DNA of 13,644 nt from contig CAUZFZ010000218.1 of the NCBI GenBank assembly GCA_963579025.1, positions 1-13,644 of the forward strand. The letters are read 5' to 3'. The number at the start of each line of letters is the position of its first letter. The first letter of the stretch is position 1. A program made the translations under genes and the position numbers. Source of the DNA: CAUZFZ01 sp963579025 (GTDB lineage Bacteria > Planctomycetota > Planctomycetia > Planctomycetales > Planctomycetaceae). Below are positions 8,101 through 13,644 of the stretch, one piece after another. The notes beneath the pieces are model-generated. The model was given only the letters and a program-made list of their open reading frames with translations. It was not told the origin of the DNA and searched no databases.

Positions 8101-8527
8101 GGGCACGATCGATGGTGTAGCCTTCAATGCTCTCACCACACACTGCGATAAAGACAACCAGTGCCGCAGTCGCGTGTTCGCCGAGAACGATGGCGGCCAG
8201 ACAGGCGATCGTGAGTGCCAGGTCGGCTCCGACTTTGCCGTCGAACAGGTTCTCCAGCGTCTGGTACAGAATCCGCGCGCCACCCAGCACGGCGGCCAGC
8301 AGGGCCAGCCGGAATCCAGCCAGCGACTGATACTGAATCCAGTCCGGGACACCGGCGCTGGAGAGCAGCCCGATCACCAGATCGGCGGCAAACAGGAGGC
8401 CGACAACGGCAGTCAGCAGATAGATCGGAGCCGACCGGTAATGGAAACTACGGCCAGCGTCGCGCGCCAATCCCCCCATGGGGGTCTCGTCGAGAAACTC
8501 GCGGCAGGATTCCGGGCAGTAGTGCAT
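5174..8527 (-). CDS. Heavy-metal P1B-type ATPase fused to an HflK-like SPFH protein
   Basis: One uninterrupted 1117-residue frame holds two complete proteins. Residues 1-675 form a P1B ATPase with eight predicted membrane helices (near 33-56, 69-88, 98-116, 118-135, 270-289, 298-320, 627-648, 652-675). It has the actuator TGES (206-209), CPC metal motif (309-311), phosphorylation motif DKTGT (D353), SEHP (390-393), TGD (523-525) and GDGVND (570-575). There is no N-terminal HMA domain, only a short CPESC (4-8). Residues 676-715 are a basic linker. A ninth helix (about 716-734) leads to an HflK domain with GEDEQALVTRFGKY (739-752), GLHWRWPEPFE (759-769), LTGDEVPVELTAEVRFRI (824-841), LLDVHPPRQVVPSYRQV (912-928) and INEAEAYY (939-946). 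The start is the first in-frame ATG; no Shine-Dalgarno is evident. Methionine 17 (8479) is an alternative start. HflC follows directly. Confidence 0.93.
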   Translation of the reverse strand: MHYCPESCREFLDETPMGGLARDAGRSFHYRSAPIYLLTAVVGLLFAADLVIGLLSSAGVPDWIQYQSLAGFRLALLAAVLGGARILYQTLENLFDGKVGADLALTIACLAAIVLGEHATAALVVFIAVCGESIEGYTIDRAQRAIRGVFNLCPPTAHLLIGDREQEVPVNEVEVGNILRVRPGERVPVDGAVSSGESSVDEAALTGESLPVEKHTGDDVYAGTLNQFGSLEITASRVGADTTLARVMQLVAEATERKAPLERTADRYARLFLPVVLAVAACTLIGWRISAGEWRAGFLPALSVLVVACPCPLILATPSAVMAAMAWLARSGVVVKGSIALERLAQVDTIAFDKTGTLTQGQLELGTVLPIDGLDTDDLLRTAAIAERRSEHPVARLVCREAEARDCVIPGVYEFEAHPGCGITANVTTAELGDWAESLTSADDRIELVVGNVQLLERRAIEVPQAITAQLEELDDQGQTSLLVAAGGRVLGVMGVRDAIRDSARDVLNELRGSGIESFVVLTGDREAPARNVAAQLGQFDAIESGLLPADKAAWIEQATKEGRHVAMVGDGVNDAPALATATVGVALGGVGSDLAAEAGDLILMGDPLKPLPGLLRLSRQLVQTIRQSIYLFAFGMNGLGMVLGATGILSPAAAAIFHEAASLAVMLNALRLLWFERWDETRLGRFSRGLGIASDYVVEALSPSRLVFRFLERWSLLLRLGLAGVGLVWFTSGLVRIGEDEQALVTRFGKYETTLSSGLHWRWPEPFEVTHRERIGEIRTVQIGFRSSVESALTDEYRPGPIEWTSEHAGQDFEAVSDEALTLTGDEVPVELTAEVRFRISNLRDFVFASDQPNEIIRVTAESSIRQVVARIALDDVLTDSRPVIESQVGRDVASAADAYQLGVEITGVSLLDVHPPRQVVPSYRQVADALELREQLINEAEAYYARTVLSAAGEETIRQLSNSVDNEDRRVESTTGAVTDWKLTDELWTSLTDESDGRPMLLSGEAAARLHDARQARARRLAAAQGEAARFGSLVGQYFLHPGLTSTHMFLQTVSETLASRPLTVIDPTISGRQHMLLLDPDQFSNPSYLQPMLNPQPGSEDVPPTAPLPAEPTR

Positions 8528-8605
8528 CGTTTGGGACAGAGCCAGTCGGGTGGAATGACAGCGGTCAGGAATCCATCCCGTGTCTGCTACTTGGCCGGCG
8601 GACGT

Positions 8606-8680
8606 GGTAGCCGAACTCGCCAGAGTTTGGTTTTTCGACGTGACTCACGAGGTGGCCAAAGTCTGGCGACTTCGGCTACC
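8606..8680. repeat. REP doublet (REPIN-like): two GTAG-tagged hairpins in inverted orientation
   Basis: The left unit (+) begins with GGTAG (8606-8610) and then forms a hairpin: CCGAACTC (8611-8618), loop GCCA, GAGTTTGG (8623-8630). The right unit, on the minus strand, begins with GGTAG (complement of 8676-8680) and forms CCGAAGTC, loop GCCA, GACTTTGG (8675 down to 8656). The 25-base units match at 23 positions, separated by a 25-base spacer. The only two differences swap C-G for G-C within one stem pair, so each unit keeps its own hairpin. A 5' GTAG, a short imperfect palindrome and inverted pairing are the hallmarks of REP sequences and REPINs, which are mobilised by RAYT (TnpA-REP) transposases. 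No transposase lies in the window. Confidence 0.75.
8611..8635 (+). terminator. Terminator-like hairpin with T tract formed by the left REP unit
   Basis: The 8-bp stem of the left REP unit (8611-8630, with one G-T wobble and a GCCA loop) is followed at once by TTTTT (8631-8635). On the plus strand this has the form of an intrinsic terminator. No plus-strand gene ends just upstream, so it more likely blocks read-through or is incidental to the repeat. Confidence 0.3.
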
Positions 8681-8893
8681 CCAAACCTGGAACTACGAAA
8701 CTCAGCTGCCGGTCAATTTTTCCAGCCGCTCGCCGAAGGAGATCGATGCTACTTCAGGCGCCGCTGCGATGCCATTGTCACCGTTTACTGCCAGGGGATT
8801 CGCGATACGTGGCGCATAGAAAGTCTGGTTTGACTGCCTGGTGCAATCTGGCACGCGACAACATGATGCACGGGATGCGAAACGCCACCCACG

Positions 8894-9811
8894 ATGGAGA
8901 TTTTCCTTCCCATGCCGATTCCCGATTCCGACCCGATCATCAACATCCCGATGATCACGCCGTTCGATGACGACGATCGAGTTGACCTCGACGCCGTCGC
9001 TCGCAATGTGGAACGCTGGATGCAGACACCACTGGGGTGCTTTCTGGTGGGTTCCGCTTCCGCCGAAGAATGGTTCCTCAGCGAGGAAGAGAAACTCGAC
9101 ATCGCCCGCACAGTGGGACAGGTTCTGAATGGCCAGCGATGTTTAATGGGCGGCATCGATTGTCCGTCCATCACGGAAACGCTGCGGCGGGCGGAAGCGT
9201 TTGCTGCAGTCGGTGCCGAGATGGTCCGCATTCGCATACCCCGATTCGAAGCCGTTGTCGTCGATTATTTCGAACAGGTTCTTCCACGATGTCCAGTTCC
9301 CGTGCTGCTGATGCACCAGTGCAATCCCGAGAAGTTCGGAATGGCCGGGGACCCGGCCGCGTCGCCCGAAGTCATCGGACAGATCGCCTCGATGGACAAT
9401 GTCTTCGGTTACGTGACCGACCACGATATGCGGTTCGAAACTCGTGTCCGCTGGCACGTTCCCCAGGACCGGCGCTTCTGGATCTGCAACGGCAGCATGA
9501 TGCTGCTGGGGACACAGATCGGCTGCAACGGAACGACGACGGCGTTCGCCAACGTCTGGCCGGCGGCACTGCATGAATTACTGCAGTTGGGCATGGCTGG
9601 CCGGTTTACCGAGGCTCAGGTCTTGCAGGACAAAGTCCAACGGATCGATGCCGTGATGTTGCCGTATCAGGCGGCCGGCGTGAAAGCCGCTTTGAACCTG
9701 ATGGGCTTCGACGGCACACACCCGCGTGCACCAACTAAACCCATGCCACCGGCCGATGTCGCAAGACTTGAGGTCGCAATGCGCGACGCCGGACTGCTCG
9801 CTCCGCTGTAG
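8894..9811 (+). CDS. Dihydrodipicolinate synthase (DapA/NAL) family protein lacking the catalytic lysine
   Basis: This 305-residue protein has the length and motif order of a DapA-superfamily TIM barrel: ITPFDDDDRVDLDA (21-34), a GSASAEEWFLSEEEK substrate-loop region (53-67), GADR-like strand positions near 107-116, PVLLMHQCNP (136-145), NVFGYVTDHD (169-178) and GCNGTTTAFANVWP (210-223). Active members form a Schiff base on the lysine of a GIK motif and use a tyrosine in a YNxP motif. Here the equivalents are GYV (V174) and MHQCNP, so both are missing and aldolase chemistry of the usual kind is unlikely. The function is unknown. No signal peptide is seen. An alternative ATG at 8912 removes six residues and has a GGAG 12 bases upstream. 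The dehydrogenase gene follows after 73 bp on the same strand, so they are probably co-transcribed. Confidence 0.88.
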   Translation: MEIFLPMPIPDSDPIINIPMITPFDDDDRVDLDAVARNVERWMQTPLGCFLVGSASAEEWFLSEEEKLDIARTVGQVLNGQRCLMGGIDCPSITETLRRAEAFAAVGAEMVRIRIPRFEAVVVDYFEQVLPRCPVPVLLMHQCNPEKFGMAGDPAASPEVIGQIASMDNVFGYVTDHDMRFETRVRWHVPQDRRFWICNGSMMLLGTQIGCNGTTTAFANVWPAALHELLQLGMAGRFTEAQVLQDKVQRIDAVMLPYQAAGVKAALNLMGFDGTHPRAPTKPMPPADVARLEVAMRDAGLLAPL

Positions 9812-9884
9812 TCTCAGACGCACTCACCTACGATCTCCCGCGATCCACGGGAAGATCGTTTGCAGCCACTCGGAGATTGACGAC

Positions 9885-12881
9885 ATGCGACACGTTTTAC
9901 TTGTGCTCACGACTGTGTTCCTCACGACGTCCGTTCGCGCTGACGAGAAGCCGAAAGAGAAGTCGATCTCCGAGGAAGCCGCACAGCTCAAGCCGATTCC
10001 CGCACGGTCACCGGAAGATTCTCTCAAAGAGATCCAGATGCGTGATGGGTTCCACGCTGAACTGGTGGTGTCCGAACCGCTCATTCACGACCCCGTCGCG
10101 ATTGACTTCGACGAGGACGGGCGGATGTTTGTCGTGCAGCTTCCGCGCTACAACGCGTACGTGGTGGACGACTTCAAGCCTCGGGGCTCGATCGCGTTAC
10201 TCGAAGACACGGACGGCGACGGTGACTTTGACCGCTCGGCCATCTTCGCGGAGGACTTCAATTATCCGACCGCGGTCGCCTGCTGGGACGGCGGTGTGTT
10301 CGTTGGTGATTCACCGAACCTGCTCTACCTGAAAGACACCGACGGAGACGGTAAGGCTGACGAACGACGGACTGTGCTGACCGGCTTTGGCAGCGACAAG
10401 GCCGGAGAAGCGCATCTCAATTCGTTCCGCTGGGGCTTCAACAATCGGTTCCATATTTCGACGAACCTGTCGGGTGGCAACGTGCGTGTCGCGGCAGATG
10501 AGTCCGCGAAACCGGTTTCCGTGCGGCAACGCGGCATCCTGCTGGACCCGCGCGATCTGTCGAACTTCGAACTGACCTCCGGCGGTGGTCAGCACGGTAT
10601 GAGCATGGATGACTTCGGTCGGAAGTTCGTGTGCTCGAACAGTGTGCCAGCTCAGACGCTCGTCTATGACGATCGGTACGTTGCCCGGAACCCGCAACTG
10701 GCGGCGCCAAATGCGGCTGTCGACATTGCTCCGCAAGGCAAGTTCACAAAGCTGTACCGCATCAGTCCGCCGGAACCCTGGCGTGAGTTGAGGACTCGTC
10801 TGCGCCGCACGGGCAAATTCCGCGGCTCGGACGAAGGCGGCAAACCATTCGGTTTCTTCACCGGGGCAACCGGTATCACGATCTACCGCGGCGACGCATG
10901 GCCCGCCGCATTTCGCGGCAACCTGATCGTCGGCGACGTGGCGAACAACCTGGTCTACCGGGCGAACCTTGAGGCGAACGGTGTCAGCGTGACCGCGCGA
11001 CGTGCCGACCCGAAAGCGGAATTCCTCGCCACGCGAGACGTCTGGACTCGACCCGTGCAGTTTGCGAATGCACCCGACGGATCACTGTTCGTGCTGGACA
11101 TGTACCGCGAATTGATTGAAGGCGCCGCCTTCCTGCCCCCCGAGTTTCTTGACGTGATCAATGTCATGGGCGGACACGACCGCGGTCGCATCTACCGCCT
11201 TGTGCCGAAAACATTTCGGCATCGCGCGACTCCGAAGCTAGGTACGGCGTCGATTAAGGAACTGGTTGCGTTGATCGAGCACCCCAACGGATGGCACCGG
11301 GATACGGCATCGCGTCTGATCTATCAGCGACAGGACCAGGCAGCCGTCAGTGGTCTACGGAAACTCGCAGGCGCGTCGAAGTCACCCGTTGGCCGTATGA
11401 CTGCGATGTACTCGTTGCATGGACTCGATGCCCTGGACGAAACCGTATTGTTGCGGGGACTCAACGACGACGATCCGCGCGTCCGGGTTCAGGCGATGCG
11501 GCTGGCCGAGAACGTCGCGGCGGAATTAACAGCCGTGAGCATCGTGCTGACTTCCATGACGGACTCCCCCGAACTGGATGTGCGTTACCAGCTTGCATTC
11601 TCTCTGGGCAGTCTGCCGAAGAGTCGCGTGCGGAATCATGCGCTGACTCGACTGGCTCTTTCGGACGGCAACGATGCGTGGATGCGACTGGCGATTCAAA
11701 GCTCGCTTGTGAACGGTGCTGACGACGTGTTGCAGAATCTGATCCATGACGAATCGTTCCGCCGGTCGGCGCACGGCAAGGCACTTCTGACGAAATTGGT
11801 CCACCAGATCAGCGCGGCAGATCGGTCCTTCGAGATCGCCACCGTTGTCAGCGAGATCAACGCACTGCCCGAGGCGGACCGTGGACTGAGCGAATCGCTG
11901 GTCAAGGCACTGTTGGGATCACGTCAGGGCGAAGATCGTCAGAAACTTCTGACCGCTGCCAGCGGACGAGCATCCGAACTGGTCGGCCAACTTCTGGCTG
12001 AGGCGCGGAAGACACTGGACGATCCGACGGATCCAGAGAAGCATCTGGCGCAGCGAGTCCAGGCGGTGTCGACACTCGGGCTGGGCACATTCGATTCGGA
12101 TGTCGAGCGATTTCGCAGTCTGTTTGAACTCCGACAGTCGCAGCAGATTCAAGTGGCCGCGATCGACACGCTGGCCGGTTTCGACCGTCCCCAGGTCGCA
12201 CAGTTGTTGATCGACGCGTGGCCGTCACTGAGCCCTTCTGTTCGCAGCCGTGCGGCCGAATCTCTGTTTTCCCGCGGGCCGTGGATCACCGCGTTTCTGG
12301 ATGCCGTCACGGAGGGTGACATCTCACGAGCGGACGTTTCACCCTCGCGCGTCGCACTGCTGAAAGTACATCCCGACGAAACCATTCGTAAGAAGGTCTC
12401 TGCCGTCTTCACGTCAGCCGAATCCGGCGAACGCGCCACTGTGGTGGCCGCCTACCAGCCAGCGCTGAAGCTCGACGGTAATGCAGAACGCGGCAAGGCA
12501 TTGTTCAAGAAGAACTGCTCGGCCTGTCACCGGCTGGAAGGTGTTGGGACAGCGGTTGGTGCAGATTTGAAGGCCATCAGTGATCGCGGCGATGCGTCCG
12601 TGCTCCTCAACATTCTGGATCCGAATCGCGAAGTAAAGCCGAAGTTCGTGAGCTATGTCGTGGTCACGGACGATGGACGTGTCACGGCCGGCATGATCGT
12701 CGCCGAAAACGCAAACAGCCTGACGCTGCGGCGTCCGGACGGCATGCAGTCAACGATCCAGCGTGTCGACATCGAACAGCTCCGCGGTACGGGCCTGTCG
12801 TTCATGCCGGAAGGACTGGAGAAGGAGATCGACCCGCAGGCCATGGCCGACCTGCTGCAATACCTGGCGACATTCCGCTGA
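9885..12881 (+). CDS. PVC-type membrane-bound dehydrogenase with HEAT-like repeats and C-terminal cytochrome c domain
   Basis: This 998-residue exported protein begins with a signal peptide (about 1-19, cut near SVRA-DEK). An N-terminal six-bladed propeller of the planctomycete 'membrane-bound dehydrogenase' type spans about 48-440, with EDTDGDGDFD (107-116) and DTDGDGKADE (151-160) acidic loops that may bind calcium. Helical HEAT-like repeats follow (about 455-840). The C-terminal domain (about 862-998) is the 'planctomycete putative haem-binding' type, with CSACH (878-882) and the likely axial ligand M974 in SFMPEG. It probably oxidises a sugar or alcohol outside the cytoplasm and passes electrons to its haem; the substrate is unknown. 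The start is the ATG at 9885, with a GGAG at 9872-9875 and a signal peptide directly after it. The frame is open back to 9726, but that part overlaps the DapA-like gene and looks non-coding. Confidence 0.93.
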   Translation: MRHVLLVLTTVFLTTSVRADEKPKEKSISEEAAQLKPIPARSPEDSLKEIQMRDGFHAELVVSEPLIHDPVAIDFDEDGRMFVVQLPRYNAYVVDDFKPRGSIALLEDTDGDGDFDRSAIFAEDFNYPTAVACWDGGVFVGDSPNLLYLKDTDGDGKADERRTVLTGFGSDKAGEAHLNSFRWGFNNRFHISTNLSGGNVRVAADESAKPVSVRQRGILLDPRDLSNFELTSGGGQHGMSMDDFGRKFVCSNSVPAQTLVYDDRYVARNPQLAAPNAAVDIAPQGKFTKLYRISPPEPWRELRTRLRRTGKFRGSDEGGKPFGFFTGATGITIYRGDAWPAAFRGNLIVGDVANNLVYRANLEANGVSVTARRADPKAEFLATRDVWTRPVQFANAPDGSLFVLDMYRELIEGAAFLPPEFLDVINVMGGHDRGRIYRLVPKTFRHRATPKLGTASIKELVALIEHPNGWHRDTASRLIYQRQDQAAVSGLRKLAGASKSPVGRMTAMYSLHGLDALDETVLLRGLNDDDPRVRVQAMRLAENVAAELTAVSIVLTSMTDSPELDVRYQLAFSLGSLPKSRVRNHALTRLALSDGNDAWMRLAIQSSLVNGADDVLQNLIHDESFRRSAHGKALLTKLVHQISAADRSFEIATVVSEINALPEADRGLSESLVKALLGSRQGEDRQKLLTAASGRASELVGQLLAEARKTLDDPTDPEKHLAQRVQAVSTLGLGTFDSDVERFRSLFELRQSQQIQVAAIDTLAGFDRPQVAQLLIDAWPSLSPSVRSRAAESLFSRGPWITAFLDAVTEGDISRADVSPSRVALLKVHPDETIRKKVSAVFTSAESGERATVVAAYQPALKLDGNAERGKALFKKNCSACHRLEGVGTAVGADLKAISDRGDASVLLNILDPNREVKPKFVSYVVVTDDGRVTAGMIVAENANSLTLRRPDGMQSTIQRVDIEQLRGTGLSFMPEGLEKEIDPQAMADLLQYLATFR

Positions 12882-12907
12882 GCGTCGCGGGCAGTTTCTG
12901 GAATCGG

Positions 12908-13531
12908 TTACTTCGAACCAGCCTTCAACAGCTTCAGCATGGCTTCGGCGTAGCGTTCGCCGAATGTGAGCTGGCTCTTACGGTCGAAGTGGACGCCATC
13001 GAAGACCTTCAGGTCTGTCGCTTTTGCGGCTCCAGTGTGCGGCACTGCCTTCGACAGACCCGCAAAAACTTCGTTGACGTGACCTTTGCCAAAGACCTCG
13101 CCAGCAACGAATGGTAGTTCCGGACTCTCCAAGTCCTCGCGCAGTGTCGCGATCAGGACCTTGAGCTTCGCCAGGTACTCAGGGTCATTGCGATCGGCTT
13201 CTCCCTGATGCCACAGCACGCCGGCGATTTTTGCATCTGGCACCGTGCGGACTCGCTTCATCGCGTTGTCGTACAACGCGCCACCCTTCTTCCATAAGTT
13301 GATCGATGTTCCACCACGAGCGTTGACAATAAGCCCCAGCGTCCGATCCGACAGAGCGGCGTGCATACGATGAGCGAATCCCGCCCCGGGACCGATTCGC
13401 TGCATGCTGAGAACTTTGCGATTGCTCGCGAAACGGTTCAACGGATTGGCTGCCGCGATCCACTTGCCTTTGTCGTCCAGCATTAACACGCCCGGGATCG
13501 GTGCATCGTCGCCGTCTTCCAGATGCGCCCA
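12908..13531 (-). pseudogene. Sialate O-acetylesterase (SASA, DUF303)-like gene, 5' end missing
   Basis: The protein matches the carbohydrate esterase family that removes acetyl groups from sugars such as sialic acid or xylan. Visible family features are RIGPGAGFAHRM, LIVNARGGTSINLWKKGG, GVLWHQGEADRN and the C-terminal DGVHFDRKSQLTFGERYAEAM, which supplies the catalytic Asp/His. Similarity continues upstream of the only in-frame start codon (GTG at 13489) through a HLEDGDDAPIPGVLML stretch to about 13531. It then stops, just where the GQSNMAGR segment with the nucleophilic serine should be. The frame closes at a TAA (13595-13597). The signal peptide and nucleophile are therefore absent, and the gene is probably inactive. 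A 193-residue protein from the GTG is the alternative call. It converges on the dehydrogenase gene, with 26 bp between the stops. Confidence 0.75.
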
Positions 13532-13644
13532 GGGCCAGCGCGCACTCTGGATAACCTGGGGCAGATAGGGGCTTGCGCATTCTATAGGCTGTTGTTACAT
13601 GTTCTCCATGAGGAAGGAACTACGTTTTCATTCATGGAGGATAG
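13532..13644. other. AT-richer right edge with an inverted repeat, nature unclear
   Basis: Immediately upstream of the truncated esterase the sequence stops resembling that family, and from about 13577 it becomes visibly richer in A+T than the rest of the window. CTCCATGA (13604-13611) and TCATGGAG (13632-13639) form an 8-bp inverted repeat around a 20-base loop. A plus-strand frame from ATG 13599 (MFSMRKELRFHSWRI) runs off the window. It could be the edge of an inserted element or the start of another gene; neither can be shown here. Confidence 0.3.

Larger units (their letters stand above)
8528..8893. other. 366-bp divergent intergenic region
   Basis: This region lies between the starts of the ATPase-HflK gene (-) and the DapA-like gene (+), so it must hold both promoters. 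The clearest structure in it is the paired hairpin repeat at 8606-8680. The ATPase-HflK frame stays open upstream of 8527 to about 8646 but has no ATG, GTG or TTG there, so no longer start is supported. A TTGACT at 8830-8835 resembles a -35 box, but I see no matching -10. No tRNA or small gene was recognised. Confidence 0.6.

Noticed and set aside
8054..8833. 259-residue plus-strand open frame opposite the ATPase gene
   Set aside because: It is antisense to strongly conserved ATPase sequence, is Arg/Gln-rich, has no recognisable motif, and fits a GC-rich shadow frame.
8830..8860. TTGACT as a promoter -35 box for the DapA-like gene
   Set aside because: No -10-like sequence lies at 16-18 bp, and planctomycete promoters are not reliably recognised by this consensus.
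9726..9884. Upstream extension of the dehydrogenase gene to an ATG at 9726
   Set aside because: It would overlap the end of the DapA-like gene by 86 bases and bury a clear signal peptide. The ATG at 9885 has a GGAG at the right distance and is directly followed by the signal peptide.
13185..13580. 131-residue minus-strand frame overlapping the esterase
   Set aside because: It is Arg/Ser-rich shadow coding in another frame. The esterase frame carries the conserved WHQGEAD and DGVHFD motifs.
13599..13644. A plus-strand gene start at the right edge (MFSMRKELRFHSWRI)
   Set aside because: Only 15 codons are visible, there is no convincing ribosome binding site, and no family is recognisable. It is not listed as a coding region.

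Overview
The window looks like chromosomal DNA from a planctomycete (phylum Planctomycetota). The main reason is the 998-residue gene at 9885-12881. It joins an N-terminal 'PVC-type membrane-bound dehydrogenase' beta-propeller, a HEAT-like helical middle and a C-terminal c-type cytochrome 'planctomycete haem-binding' domain, an architecture typical of that phylum. The DNA is moderately GC-rich (judged by eye). Most genes have weak or absent Shine-Dalgarno sequences, and the clusters are short. No tRNA, rRNA or CRISPR array was seen.

Layout, left to right. (1) 1-510 (+) is the 3' part of a probable lipoprotein of unknown function. (2) 528-2618 (-) encodes a thioredoxin-fold/six-hairpin protein of the YyaL/SSP411 (DUF255) family, convergent with the first gene. 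(3) 2800-3987 (+) encodes a DUF4432 aldose-1-epimerase-like protein, divergent from (2). (4) 4003-8527 (-) is a two-gene operon. Its first gene encodes a 1117-residue protein in which a complete heavy-metal P1B-type ATPase is fused to an HflK-like SPFH/band-7 protein. The second, 16 bp downstream, encodes HflC. (5) 8528-8893 is a divergent intergenic region holding a repeat pair with the form of a REP doublet (REPIN): two GTAG-tagged hairpins in opposite orientation. (6) 8894-9811 (+) encodes a DapA-superfamily protein that has lost the Schiff-base lysine. It is followed by (7) the dehydrogenase/cytochrome gene. (8) 12908-about 13531 (-) is a sialate O-acetylesterase-like gene that lacks its 5' end. 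(9) About 13532-13644 is more AT-rich sequence of unclear nature that contains an inverted repeat.

How the genes may work together. HflK and HflC normally assemble into a large membrane cage with the protease FtsH. Here the HflK subunit carries a metal pump at its N terminus, so the operon could encode an SPFH cage with built-in heavy-metal ATPases. This is the best candidate in the window for an undescribed system. The predicted topology fits: eight ATPase membrane helices return the chain to the cytoplasm, a basic linker follows, and a ninth helix takes the SPFH domain to the periplasm. No ftsH lies in the window. The right-hand genes (DapA-like protein, dehydrogenase/cytochrome, acetylesterase remnant) together with the DUF4432 protein suggest carbohydrate or organic-acid catabolism, but no specific substrate can be read from the sequence.
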